Part shown: positions 53,932 to 63,524 of the stretch, piece after piece
How positions within the stretch are numbered: the stretch's first letter is position 1
Layout: each line of letters begins with the position of its first letter
Assembly (NCBI GenBank): GCA_016704305.1
Contig: JADJAL010000006.1
Location: forward strand, 124,001 to 188,000
Direction: 5' to 3'
DNA: 64,000 bases
Source: Haliea sp.
Lineage (GTDB): Bacteria; Pseudomonadota; Gammaproteobacteria; Pseudomonadales; Halieaceae
The notes under the pieces: model-generated
Seen by the model: the letters and a program-made list of their open reading frames with translations, nothing else
What the model was told of the DNA's origin: nothing
Databases searched by the model: none
Position numbers and translations under genes: made by a program

Positions 53932-54959
53932 CCGTAACCGTTGCAACGCTTGATGCCGACACAATGGAGCGCTGGGATGCGTACGTGCAGAGCGCCCCGC
54001 AGGCGACCTTCTTCCATCGGGCAGGTTGGAAAACGGTGTTGGAGAAAGCGTTCGGGCACAGGACGTATTTTCTCTATGCGCAGGATGCGGGCAACATAGT
54101 AGGCATCTTGCCCCTCGCGCAGATAAAAAGCGCGCTGTTTGGCAACAGCCTGTCATCGCTGCCCTTTTGCGTCTACGGGGGCATTGTGGCCGAGAGTGAA
54201 CAGGTTGCCGAGGAACTGCGCAATGCGGCTTGTCGCCTGGCGGAAAGCCTCAAGGTGGGCGCGCTGGAATTGCGCAATACCAGCGCCAGCGGCAGCAACT
54301 GGCCGGTGAAGGAGCTGTATTACACCTTCCGCAAAGCGATCGATCCCAGTGACGAGGTAAACCTGAAGGCCATTCCCAATCGGCAGCGGGCCATGGTGCG
54401 CAAGGGTATCCAGGAAGGGCTGAGCAGTGAATGGGATACAGGTACCGAGCGCTTGTACCGGGTGTATTCCGAGAGCGTGCGCAACCTCGGCACACCGGTA
54501 TTTTCGGCAAAGTATCTGCGCATCCTGCGGCAGGTGTTTGGCGACGATTGCAGCGTATTGATGATCACGCACCAGGGACAGGATGTCGCCGCGGTGATGA
54601 GCTTTTACTTCAGGGACGAAGTGATCCCTTATTACGGTGGCAGCACGTCCGCGGCCCGCACCCTCAAGGGCGCCAACCACGTGATGTACTGGGAGTTGAT
54701 GCGGCGTTCCGCTGAGCAGGGCTATCGCCTGTTTGACTTCGGGCGCAGCAAAGCCGGCACGGGCCCCTTCAGCTTCAAGAAAAATTACGGCTTTGAGCCG
54801 CAGCCACTGCCGTATGAGTACTACCTGGTGACGTCAGGCGCTGTGCCAGACTTGAATCCACTGAATCCCAAGTATCGCCTGATGATCAACGTTTGGAGCA
54901 AACTGCCGTTGCCTGTAGCAAATTGCATCGGTCCCTTTCTCGCCCGGTCACTGGGGTAA
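53928..54959 (+). CDS. FemAB-type XrtA system-associated protein
   Basis: 343 residues, GTG start at 53928. Two GNAT-like halves as in FemAB peptidyltransferases: FFHRAGWKTVLEKAFGHRTYFL and LPLAQIKSALFGN in the first; FYFRDEVIPYYGGSTSAARTLKGANHVMYWELMRRS and YRLFDFGRSKAGTGPFSFKKNYGFEPQPL in the second. It may attach an amino acid to a sugar or lipid. It is the standard gene before exosortase in this type of locus. Confidence 0.92.
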   Translation: MTVTVATLDADTMERWDAYVQSAPQATFFHRAGWKTVLEKAFGHRTYFLYAQDAGNIVGILPLAQIKSALFGNSLSSLPFCVYGGIVAESEQVAEELRNAACRLAESLKVGALELRNTSASGSNWPVKELYYTFRKAIDPSDEVNLKAIPNRQRAMVRKGIQEGLSSEWDTGTERLYRVYSESVRNLGTPVFSAKYLRILRQVFGDDCSVLMITHQGQDVAAVMSFYFRDEVIPYYGGSTSAARTLKGANHVMYWELMRRSAEQGYRLFDFGRSKAGTGPFSFKKNYGFEPQPLPYEYYLVTSGAVPDLNPLNPKYRLMINVWSKLPLPVANCIGPFLARSLG

Positions 54960-54964
54960 ACGTG

Positions 54965-56509
54965 ATGGCAGCTAACGGATTGGCGGGGCGAATCTCGGTG
55001 CGTGGCAGCCTGTGGGCTGCGGGTTTGTTGTTCCTGGCGCTGTTGCTTATCTATCATGAAACAGCATTGTCCATGGCGTATATCTGGTCGCGCTCGGAAA
55101 CGTTCGCCCACGGTTTTTTGATTTTGCCTATTTCGCTATGGCTGATATGGACCCGACGCGACTTGCTTGTAACAGTCAATCCGCGACCGGCTTGGTGGGT
55201 TGCACTGCTTTTACTTCCGCTCGGCTTTGGCTGGCTGTTGGCCTGGCTGGTTGACGTGGCAGTCGTCCAGCAACTGGCGCTGGTTGCGATGCTGATCGTC
55301 GGCGTATGGGCAGTATTGGGGCATCAGCTTGGATCTGTGCTGGCTTTCCCGTTGTTTTTTCTCTTTTTCGCGGTGCCCATAGGCGAGGGCTTGGTGGCCC
55401 CGATGATGGAATTTACCGCGACATCCACCGTGTGGATGATCGAGATGACGGGCATACCGGTGTACCGGGAAGGTTTGTATTTCAACTTGCCTACTGGCAA
55501 CTGGTCGGTGGTGGAAGCGTGTAGCGGTGTGCGTTATATCATTGCCTCGGTAACCGTGGGCGTGCTCTACGCATACCTCACCTACCGCAGCTGGACACGC
55601 CGTATCCTTTTTGTGCTGGTCTCTGCCATCGTTCCCATTTTTGCGAATACTGTACGGGCTTACATGATCGTCATGCTCGGCCATATGAGCGACATGACCG
55701 TTGCCACCGGCGCGGATCACCTGGTCTACGGGTGGGTGTTTTTCGGCTTCGTGATCTTCGTGTTGTTCTGGTTGGGCAGCTTTTTCCGCGAAGATCATCT
55801 GGATGAAGCACCTGTGCGGTCAAGCGCCTTAGAGAACGATAGCGCAGCGGTTGGCACCAACAAGATGCTGGTTGCGACGTTTGTCAGCACGGTGGCGCTC
55901 GCGAGCGTGGCCCCACTGCTCGCGCGCGAGGCATTCGGCACTGACGATGCGATGCTGCGCGAACCTGTCACGTTACCCGTGCCCCAAGGTAACTGGGAAT
56001 CGGGGGGAGCCCAGGACTTCGGTTGGAGGCCGCCCTCCAGGGTCGGCGGCCAGAACTCGGCTTACTTTGAGCGCGGTAGCGATACCGTGGGAATCATCCT
56101 GCAATTTCCGGACGGGACATTTGAAGGCGCAGACGTGATTGGCAGCAGCCCACTGTTTGAGCAGGAAGACAGTGGATGGCGTGTCGCCAGCCAGGACAAA
56201 CTTTCCATACAGGGTCCTGACGGTGACCTGCTGGTCGACAGGGCGCAGGTGCGTGGTGCCGGCGGAGAATTATTGGTCTGGTCGTGGTATGTGGTGAGCG
56301 ATATCAGTACCTCCAATGACTACCAGGCAAAAATACAGCAGACGCTGGCTCGCCTGGGCTTCAGTGATTCCCGAGTACACCGCATAATCGTGGCAACGCC
56401 TGCCCATTCAGCTTCCGGTGATGCTCCGGCGTTGTTGCAGGATTTTGTCTCTGAGTATGTTCCTCTGGTTTACCAGAGCCTGCGGCAGGAAGCGCCCGCG
56501 GCACATTGA
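54965..56509 (+). CDS. xrtA: Exosortase A fused to EpsI domain
   Basis: 514 residues from the ATG at 54965 (GTG at 54962 also possible). The N-terminal part has about eight transmembrane helices with the catalytic residues visible: Cys186 in VVEACSGVRYI, Arg231 in FANTVRAYM and His252 in GADHLVYGW. This is the cysteine protease/transpeptidase that cleaves PEP-CTERM tags. The C-terminal part (about 310-514) is the EpsI domain (LPVPQGNW, GWRVASQDK, VWSWYVVSD), frequently encoded separately but here fused. It is five bases after FemAB. Confidence 0.95.
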   Translation: MAANGLAGRISVRGSLWAAGLLFLALLLIYHETALSMAYIWSRSETFAHGFLILPISLWLIWTRRDLLVTVNPRPAWWVALLLLPLGFGWLLAWLVDVAVVQQLALVAMLIVGVWAVLGHQLGSVLAFPLFFLFFAVPIGEGLVAPMMEFTATSTVWMIEMTGIPVYREGLYFNLPTGNWSVVEACSGVRYIIASVTVGVLYAYLTYRSWTRRILFVLVSAIVPIFANTVRAYMIVMLGHMSDMTVATGADHLVYGWVFFGFVIFVLFWLGSFFREDHLDEAPVRSSALENDSAAVGTNKMLVATFVSTVALASVAPLLAREAFGTDDAMLREPVTLPVPQGNWESGGAQDFGWRPPSRVGGQNSAYFERGSDTVGIILQFPDGTFEGADVIGSSPLFEQEDSGWRVASQDKLSIQGPDGDLLVDRAQVRGAGGELLVWSWYVVSDISTSNDYQAKIQQTLARLGFSDSRVHRIIVATPAHSASGDAPALLQDFVSEYVPLVYQSLRQEAPAAH

Positions 56510-57663
56510 TGGATGACAGACCGCTAGTCGCGCATATCATATATGCCCTGTCCACGGGTGGCCTGGAGAATGGCCTGGTAAATATCATCAATCGGTCACC
56601 ACCTGATCGTTATCGGCATGTCATCATTTGTCTCACGACAGCGGATTCATTTGCGCAACGCATTACCGCACCGGATGTACAAGTTATCGAGTTGCACAAG
56701 CGAGCAGGCTATGACTTGCGTTGCTATGCGGCACTGCGTCGTCTGCTGAAAGAACTCCGTCCTGCTGTCATCCACAGCCGCAACATGGCCGCGCTCGAGG
56801 CGCAGTTGTGCAGTGTCGGCCTGCGCAACGTGAAGCGCGTGCATGGCGAGCACGGTCGGGAGATCAACGACCTGGACGGCAGTAACTGGAAGTATTTGCT
56901 GTTTCGCAAGCTGATGCGTTTTTTTGTGCACCGGTATATCGCAGTCAGTAAAGACCTGGAACAGTGGCTCATTGCCATGGTCGGCGTAAATACGCGGAAA
57001 ATCACGCAAATTTATAACGGCGTTGACCACAGTCGCTTCGCTCCTGAATTTGTGAAGCCATTGGCATTATTGCCTGCGCGGTGGCAGCAGCATGATGGTA
57101 TCTTGGTGGCAGGAACGGTAGGGCGTTTGACGCCGGTGAAAGATCAGCAACTGTTATTGCGAGCCGTCGCGCAGATGCTTGAAACGGATGCAGCGCTGCG
57201 TGATCGGGTGCGCCTTCTGATCGTTGGCGATGGGCCGCTGCGCCCTTTGCTGACTCAGCTGATAGAGCAACTGGCGTTGCAGGATATCGCCTGGTTGGCG
57301 GGCGACAGGCAGGATGTGCCGCGCCTGTTGCAAGCGATGGATGTGTTTGTACTTCCATCGCTCGGAGAAGGCATTTCCAACACGGTGCTCGAAGCCATGG
57401 CCAGCGGCCTCCCCGTGATTGCAACTGCCGTTGGTGGCAATGTCGAGTTGGTGGAGGACGGTTGCAATGGCAGCCTGGTGCCGCCCGGCGATCAACTCGC
57501 ATTGTCGAACGCGTTGGCGGCTTTGTTGCACGATGACAGCGAGCGGGCGCGGCGCGGCGCCAATGCGCGACAACGGGTATGCGAGCGCTTTGACTGGGAT
57601 CGCACGGTAGCAGCCTATCTGCGCGTCTACGACGAATTGACAGGGCGTGCAGCAGACCGTTGA
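56509..57663 (+). CDS. PEP-CTERM/XrtA system glycosyltransferase (GT4)
   Basis: 384 residues from the ATG at 56509, overlapping the exosortase stop by one base. GT-B fold: LVAHIIYALSTGGLENGLVNIINR, AVSKDLEQWL and the donor-binding region GTVGRLTPVKDQQLLLRAV, LPSLGEGISNTVLEAMASGLPVIATAVGGNVELVEDG. Retaining glycosyltransferase acting on a lipid-linked precursor. Followed by the amidotransferase after 46 bp. Confidence 0.93.
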   Translation: MDDRPLVAHIIYALSTGGLENGLVNIINRSPPDRYRHVIICLTTADSFAQRITAPDVQVIELHKRAGYDLRCYAALRRLLKELRPAVIHSRNMAALEAQLCSVGLRNVKRVHGEHGREINDLDGSNWKYLLFRKLMRFFVHRYIAVSKDLEQWLIAMVGVNTRKITQIYNGVDHSRFAPEFVKPLALLPARWQQHDGILVAGTVGRLTPVKDQQLLLRAVAQMLETDAALRDRVRLLIVGDGPLRPLLTQLIEQLALQDIAWLAGDRQDVPRLLQAMDVFVLPSLGEGISNTVLEAMASGLPVIATAVGGNVELVEDGCNGSLVPPGDQLALSNALAALLHDDSERARRGANARQRVCERFDWDRTVAAYLRVYDELTGRAADR

Positions 57664-57709
57664 ATCCGACGGTTCATCCGACAATGCTATGGGGGATACA
57701 GGATAGGCT

Positions 57710-59611
57710 ATGTGTGGTATTGCCGGACTTTTCGACACTGTCGGTCACAGCGAGTTTAATCGCAATCTGTTGCTGTCGATGAACCAGACCCAGTTCCATC
57801 GCGGCCCCGATGAGGGCGGTGAATTCCTTGAGCCTGGCGTAGCGCTGGCGCATCGACGATTGTCGATCATCGACCTGTCATCCGGCCAGCAACCCATGTT
57901 CAGCGCCGATGGCAATGTCTGCCTCGTGTACAACGGCGAGATTTACAATTTCCGCGAATTGGCGCAAGAGCTGAAGGATATCGGTTACCAGTTTCGCACG
58001 CGCTGCGATACCGAGGTGATCATTTATGCCTGGCAGGAGTGGGGCGCGGACTGTGTAAAGCGCTTTCGCGGCATGTTTGCCTTCGCGCTGTACGACAAAG
58101 CGCGGCAGTGCCTGTTTCTGGCGCGCGATCGCCTTGGCGTCAAACCGCTGTTTTTTGCGGTGGTGGACGGCCACACGCTGATCTTCGGTTCCGAGCTGAA
58201 GGTGCTCAAGCCGCACCCGGCACTCTCGCGCCGGCTTGAGCCCCAGGCGGTGGAAGACTACTTTGCGCTGGGCTACATACCCGAACCCAAGACCATCTAC
58301 CGCGATGCCTACAAACTTCGCCCGGGGCATACCCTGCTGGTCGAGCGCGGCAAACCCTTGCCTGCCCAGCACGAGTACTGGGATGTGCCCTTCACGCCAG
58401 TTGCCGTCGGTAGCGAACGCGATCTGTGTGATGAAGTGTTTGCCCGTTTGCGCGAGGCAGTGGAGATCAGGCTGGTGGCGGAAGTGCCACTCGGGGCGTT
58501 TCTGTCCGGCGGCGTGGACTCCAGCGCGGTGGTGGCCGCGATGGCGCAATTGCAGAACGACCCCGTCAACACCTGCGCCATCGGGTTCGATGTGCCACAG
58601 TTCAATGAAACTGATTTTGCCCGCCAGGTGGCGCAGCGCTACAACACCAATCACTTCGAAAGAATTGTCGCCAGCGACGATTTTGATTTGCTGGATACGC
58701 TGGGAGCACTCTACGACGAGCCCTATGCCGACAGTTCCGCCATACCCACGTATCGAGTGTGCCAGCTGGCGCGCGAACGCGTAACGGTGGCTTTGTCCGG
58801 GGACGGCGGCGATGAGAACTTTGCCGGTTACAGGCGTTATCGCTGGCACATGAATGAGGAGCGGCTCAGGGGTGCGTTGCCACTGGGATTGCGCAAACCG
58901 TTGTTCGGGGCGCTGGGGCGACTGTATCCCAAACTGGACTGGGCCCCGCGCATGTTTCGCGCGAAAACCACCTTCGAGGCGCTGGCGCGCAATTCCGTCG
59001 AAGCCTACCTGCACTCGGTATCGCTGACGTCTGAAGAGCAACGCAAGGCCATGTTCAGCCCTGCCATGCACCGCGAGTTGCAGGGCTACCGAGCCATCGA
59101 GACATTCAACTACCATGCCGCTCGCAGCCCCACCGATGACCCGCTGTCGATGATTCAATACCTGGATATGAAGACGTACCTGGTTGGGGATATCCTGACC
59201 AAAGTTGACCGCGCCAGCATGGCGCACTCGTTGGAAGTGCGGGAGCCACTGCTGGATCACAAATTCATGGAGTGGATATCGGGCCTGCCAGTGGATTACA
59301 AACTGCGTGGACAGGAAGGCAAATATATTCTGAAGAAAGCGCTGGAGCCGCACCTCTCGCGCGATGTGCTGTACCGCCCGAAAATGGGCTTTGGCGTGCC
59401 CATCGGCAAGTGGTTTCGCGGTCCCTTGCGGCAGCGCCTGCGGGAGTCATTGCTGGAGGGTGGCCTGGCGCAGACCGGGATGTTCAACCAGGGCTATCTG
59501 GAAAAGCTGGTGAACGACCATCAATCGGGCTTGCGCGAGTACAGCGCGCCTCTGTGGTCGCTGATGATGTTCCAGGCAGCCATTGCCAATGACGACTTCA
59601 CGGTAAGGTGA
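57710..59611 (+). CDS. XrtA/PEP-CTERM system amidotransferase (AsnB-like)
   Basis: 633 residues. Class II glutamine amidotransferase start MCGIAGLFD (Cys2 nucleophile) with HRRLSIIDLSSGQQPM, then the asparagine synthetase domain with AFLSGGVDSSAVVAAM (pyrophosphatase loop), LSGDGGDENFAGYRRY and KVDRASMAHSLEVREPLLD. It probably amidates a uronic or amino acid in the polysaccharide, in keeping with the UDP-hexosaminuronate genes nearby. The stop overlaps the following glycosyltransferase. Confidence 0.93.
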   Translation: MCGIAGLFDTVGHSEFNRNLLLSMNQTQFHRGPDEGGEFLEPGVALAHRRLSIIDLSSGQQPMFSADGNVCLVYNGEIYNFRELAQELKDIGYQFRTRCDTEVIIYAWQEWGADCVKRFRGMFAFALYDKARQCLFLARDRLGVKPLFFAVVDGHTLIFGSELKVLKPHPALSRRLEPQAVEDYFALGYIPEPKTIYRDAYKLRPGHTLLVERGKPLPAQHEYWDVPFTPVAVGSERDLCDEVFARLREAVEIRLVAEVPLGAFLSGGVDSSAVVAAMAQLQNDPVNTCAIGFDVPQFNETDFARQVAQRYNTNHFERIVASDDFDLLDTLGALYDEPYADSSAIPTYRVCQLARERVTVALSGDGGDENFAGYRRYRWHMNEERLRGALPLGLRKPLFGALGRLYPKLDWAPRMFRAKTTFEALARNSVEAYLHSVSLTSEEQRKAMFSPAMHRELQGYRAIETFNYHAARSPTDDPLSMIQYLDMKTYLVGDILTKVDRASMAHSLEVREPLLDHKFMEWISGLPVDYKLRGQEGKYILKKALEPHLSRDVLYRPKMGFGVPIGKWFRGPLRQRLRESLLEGGLAQTGMFNQGYLEKLVNDHQSGLREYSAPLWSLMMFQAAIANDDFTVR

Positions 59612-60687
59612 CGGGCGTGCGTTTAGGGCTGGTCGGGCCTCTGCCGCCGCCTAACGGCGGTATGGCGATGCAAACCTTGCAGCTGGCGCGGTTGTTGGCG
59701 GACGAGGGGCTGGCGGTGGAACTGGTGCAGACGAACGCACCCTACAGGCCCGCGCTGGTGGGTAGGATAAAGGGGTTGCGCGCGCTGTTTCGAATCTTGC
59801 CGTATCTGTGGCGCGTCTGGCGCATGGCCGGTCGCAACGACGTGATTCACCTGATGGCCAATTCCGGCTGGTCCTGGCAGCTGTTTGCAGCGCCGGTGAT
59901 CTGGATCGGCTGGCTGCGCAGGAAGCCCGTTATCGTGAATTACCGTGGCGGTGAGGCGCGCGAGTACCTGGGCGCCTCGGCGCGCTGGGTCAAGCCGTCG
60001 CTGGCGCGGGCGGCACAACTGGTCGTGCCGTCCGGCTTTCTGCGCGAGGTGTTCAGTGAGTTCGGCGTGCCGGCAACAGTGATTCCGAATATCATCGACC
60101 TCGATACGTTTTACCCGTCGCCGGACAGCCCGAATGAGTCCGTGTTTACCTTGGTGATTACGCGCAACCTCGAGCCCATTTACGGGCTGGATACCGCGAT
60201 TCGTGCGCTGGCACTGGCCAGGGAGGCGATCCCTGCGATCCAGCTCAAGATTGCCGGCAGCGGTCCACAGGGTGAGGAACTGCAGCGCCTGGTAGACAGG
60301 CTTGGCCTCGGTAGCGCGGTGGTGTTCCTGGGGCGCCTGGAGCGCCAACAGATTGTCGAGTTGTACCACGGTGCACACGCGATGCTGAATCCTTCCAGAG
60401 TGGATAACATGCCCAATTCGGTGCTCGAGGCCCTGGCGTGCGGGCTGCCGGTTATTTCCACCAATGTGGGCGGAGTGCCCTATATTGTGGAGGACGGGCA
60501 AACTGCGATGCTGGTACCGCGCGATGATGCACAAGCCATGGCACAGGCTGTAGTCAAGCTTTACTCCGACACGACCCTGCGCAGCCAGTTGCGGGACAGG
60601 GGCTGTCGGGCAGTGGCGCAGTATGCGTGGAACGAGGTCAAGCCTCAGTGGCTGGCGCTCTACCATTCCTGCGGGGCCCTGGCATGA
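59608..60687 (+). CDS. Glycosyltransferase (GT4), XrtA locus
   Basis: 359 residues from the GTG at 59608 (a GTG at 59617 is also possible). LVGPLPPPNGGMAMQTLQLARLL at the start; YRGGEAREYL; the donor-binding C-terminal half LNPSRVDNMPNSVLEALACGLPVISTNVGGVPYIVEDG. It overlaps the amidotransferase upstream and the ligase downstream (ATGA), so these genes are translationally coupled. It adds another sugar of the repeat unit. Confidence 0.9.
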   Translation: MTGVRLGLVGPLPPPNGGMAMQTLQLARLLADEGLAVELVQTNAPYRPALVGRIKGLRALFRILPYLWRVWRMAGRNDVIHLMANSGWSWQLFAAPVIWIGWLRRKPVIVNYRGGEAREYLGASARWVKPSLARAAQLVVPSGFLREVFSEFGVPATVIPNIIDLDTFYPSPDSPNESVFTLVITRNLEPIYGLDTAIRALALAREAIPAIQLKIAGSGPQGEELQRLVDRLGLGSAVVFLGRLERQQIVELYHGAHAMLNPSRVDNMPNSVLEALACGLPVISTNVGGVPYIVEDGQTAMLVPRDDAQAMAQAVVKLYSDTTLRSQLRDRGCRAVAQYAWNEVKPQWLALYHSCGALA

Positions 60688-62033
60688 ACCTGTATACAAA
60701 ACTGGTATCCGGCGGTCTGTTTCCGCTGCATGAACGGCTCAAAGGGCACAGCACGGTCGAGGTGCTGCGCGCAATGGAGCGCTCGCAGTGGCTGCCCGCC
60801 GCGGAACTGGAGCAATTGCAGGGCAGGCGCCTGCGGGATTTTCTGGGGCGCATCGGCAAGCATGTGCCGTACTATCGCGAGCTTTTCGCCACGCTGGATT
60901 TCGACCCCGCCGCTGTCAAGAGCAGCGCGGATCTGCAGCGGCTGCCGTTGACGGGGAAAGCCGATATACGCGCAAACATGGAGCGCCTGACGGCGGACAA
61001 TGCCGGAAAGCTGGAAAAATTCAGTACCGGAGGCTCCAGCGGTGAACCGCTCATTTTCTACCGTGGCAAAGAGCGGGTCAGTCACGATGTCGCGGCCAAG
61101 TGGCGGGCCACTCGCTGGTGGGATGTGGACATCGGCGATCCCGAGATAGTGGTATGGGGTTCGCCGATCGAGTTGGGTTCGCAGGACCGGATACGACTGG
61201 TGCGCGATAAATTCCTGCGCACTGAACTGCTGTCCGCGTTCGAGATGTCCAATGCCAACCTGCTGCAGTTCACCCGGCGTATCAGGAAGCTGCGCCCGCG
61301 CATGCTGTTCGGCTATCCGTCCTCACTGGCCCTGCTGGCGGAGTATGTCACCAGCAACGGTTACACCGTGGATGACCTGGGCATCAAAGTGGTTTTTGTG
61401 ACGTCCGAGCGTCTCTATCCGCATCAGCGTGCGGCGATTGAACGCGCATTTGGCGCACCGGTAGCCAATGGCTATGGCGGCAGGGACGCAGGTTTTATCG
61501 CCCACCAGTGTCCGCAGGGTGCCTTGCATATTACGGCCGAAGACATCGTTGTTGAAATAGTATCTGCCGATGGACGCGTGTTGCCGGCGGGGGAGAAAGG
61601 CGAAATCGTTATAACGCACCTGGCCACGGGTGATTTCCCCTTCGTGCGTTATCGCACCGGCGATGTCGGCAGCCTGTCCAACGAGACCTGTTCCTGCGGT
61701 CGCGGCCTGCCGGTGCTGGCAGAAATAGAGGGACGGTCAACGGATTTTATCAAGGCCGCAGATGGCACTGTGCTGCATGGCCTGGCGTTGATTTACGTGT
61801 TGCGGGAAATTCCCGAGGTGGAAGAATTCAAGATCGTTCAGGAAACCATCACCAGAATGACGGTGCAGATTGTCACTTCGGTGAGCGATACTGCGGAGTT
61901 GGAGCGCAAGGTGACGGAACAATTCAGGCGGCGATTGGGGGATTCCCTGGTGCTCAACTTCGTCTACGTCAGTACAATTGAGCGCGAGGCATCGGGAAAG
62001 TTTCGATATGTTGTCAGTCAGCTCACAAGCTAG
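60684..62033 (+). CDS. PaaK-like adenylate-forming ligase, XrtA locus
   Basis: 449 residues. Phenylacetate-CoA ligase-like AMP-binding fold: KFSTGGSSGEPLIFYRGKERV, YPSSLALLAEYV, VTSERLYPHQRAAIERAFGAPVANGYGGRDAGFIAHQC, FPFVRYRTGDVG, CSCGRGLPVLAEIEGRSTDFI. It activates a carboxylate for transfer, perhaps an acyl or amino-acid decoration of the polysaccharide. It is common among exosortase loci but its substrate is unknown. Confidence 0.85.
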   Translation: MNLYTKLVSGGLFPLHERLKGHSTVEVLRAMERSQWLPAAELEQLQGRRLRDFLGRIGKHVPYYRELFATLDFDPAAVKSSADLQRLPLTGKADIRANMERLTADNAGKLEKFSTGGSSGEPLIFYRGKERVSHDVAAKWRATRWWDVDIGDPEIVVWGSPIELGSQDRIRLVRDKFLRTELLSAFEMSNANLLQFTRRIRKLRPRMLFGYPSSLALLAEYVTSNGYTVDDLGIKVVFVTSERLYPHQRAAIERAFGAPVANGYGGRDAGFIAHQCPQGALHITAEDIVVEIVSADGRVLPAGEKGEIVITHLATGDFPFVRYRTGDVGSLSNETCSCGRGLPVLAEIEGRSTDFIKAADGTVLHGLALIYVLREIPEVEEFKIVQETITRMTVQIVTSVSDTAELERKVTEQFRRRLGDSLVLNFVYVSTIEREASGKFRYVVSQLTS

Positions 62034-62057
62034 CGTAGCGACCAGGGAGACGACCTG

Positions 62058-63368
62058 ATGCGCGACGTCATCATCACTATAATGGTATTCGCTACCATAC
62101 CCTTTATTTTGCGCAATCCCTGGTACGGTGTGCTCACCTGGTCCTGGTTGAGCTATATGAATCCCCACCGTCTGGCCTGGGGCTTTGCCTATAACATGCC
62201 CTTTGCACAAATCGTGGCGATCGTGCTGTTCTTTTCGCTGCTCATAAGCAAGGAAAAGAAGGGTCTCCCCGCCAATTCCCTGGTGGTTGTCTGGGTGGTA
62301 TTCCTGGTATGGCTGTCTATCAGCACAGTCTTCGCTGTATACCCCGATCTTGCCGTGCTGCAATTGCAAAAGGTGCTCAAGATACAACTGGTCACGTTCG
62401 TGACCCTGATGCTGATGCGGGACTTTGAACGTGTGAATCAGCTTATCTGGGTGATCGTATTCTCCATCGGCTTTTACAGCGTGAAAGGCGGTATTTTTAC
62501 GATCATGACGGGCGGTGGGTATCATGTGTTTGGCCCTGATGGCAGTGATATCCAGGAAAACAACGCGCTCGCTGTGGCCGTGCTGATGATCATACCGCTG
62601 ATGATTTATCTGTACAGATACCCGCCGCGTGACTGGGTCAAGAAGATCATGCCCTACTGCATATTATTCAGTCTCGCGTCCGTGATCGGTTCCCAATCGC
62701 GCGGGGCCGTGCTGGCGATACTCGCGGTCGGCGCGTTTTTCTGGTGGAAAACCAAGAGCAAGCTGCTCACAGCGATGGCATTCGTATTGTTGACGATGCT
62801 GGTGCTGATGTTTATGCCGCAGAGTTGGCATGACCGGGTGAATTCCATCTCCGAGTACCAGCAGGACTCCTCGTCGATGGAGCGTATCCGCGCCTGGGAA
62901 TACAGCATCGCGATAGCGAACGACCGACTGACCGGGGGCGGATTCGCGTCCTGGTCGCCGGAAACCTACTATAAGTATGAAATCTGGTCCGAGAAAGCGT
63001 TCGTCGCGCACAGTATTTACTTCAGCGTCCTGAACGACGGAGGTTGGCCGGGACTGTTCCTCTTCCTGCTCATACTTTTCCTGATGTGGAAGCAGTTGCG
63101 AGAGGTCATCAAGATAACCGCCAATGACCCGGAACGCGCCGATTACCATTTTCTTGCGCGCATGCTGCAAATATCCATTGTCGCGTTTCTCGCGGGGGGG
63201 GCCTTCCTGAGCCTCTCGTACTTCGATTTGGCATGGCATTTTATGGCAATAACTATCGCACTCAACCATTTGGCGAAGAACCTGTACCAGAGAGAACATG
63301 TCGTGAGCGTGCGGCGGGGTGTCAGGGCTGTGCGCAGGCCCAGAGGGGAGCTGCCGAGTAAGCCCTGA
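62058..63368 (+). CDS. Putative O-glycosylation/O-antigen ligase, XrtA-associated
   Basis: 436 residues with about eleven transmembrane helices (from VIITIMVFATIPFILRNPWYGV on). Typical pieces are MNPHRLAWGFAYNMPFAQI, SQSRGAVLAILAV and a periplasmic loop with WSPETYYKYEIWSEKAFVAHSIYFSVL (Wzy/WaaL-like, with the conserved histidine). It would polymerise repeat units or ligate polysaccharide to an acceptor. It ends at 63368, 156 bp before the deacetylase; that gap shows no gene. Confidence 0.9.
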   Translation: MRDVIITIMVFATIPFILRNPWYGVLTWSWLSYMNPHRLAWGFAYNMPFAQIVAIVLFFSLLISKEKKGLPANSLVVVWVVFLVWLSISTVFAVYPDLAVLQLQKVLKIQLVTFVTLMLMRDFERVNQLIWVIVFSIGFYSVKGGIFTIMTGGGYHVFGPDGSDIQENNALAVAVLMIIPLMIYLYRYPPRDWVKKIMPYCILFSLASVIGSQSRGAVLAILAVGAFFWWKTKSKLLTAMAFVLLTMLVLMFMPQSWHDRVNSISEYQQDSSSMERIRAWEYSIAIANDRLTGGGFASWSPETYYKYEIWSEKAFVAHSIYFSVLNDGGWPGLFLFLLILFLMWKQLREVIKITANDPERADYHFLARMLQISIVAFLAGGAFLSLSYFDLAWHFMAITIALNHLAKNLYQREHVVSVRRGVRAVRRPRGELPSKP

Positions 63369-63524
63369 GCCAGTTGCCCCTCGCGTCGCAGCTGGCGCTG
63401 ACGTGCTTATCCTTGCAGGGTGGGTATTGGAAGAAGCAGAATTCTTGCAACAATATTTAGAGAGTAGATACATCCGGATGTTTTCAACCTGTAATCGAGC
63501 CACTGTCATGCAGGGCAACTCTTG

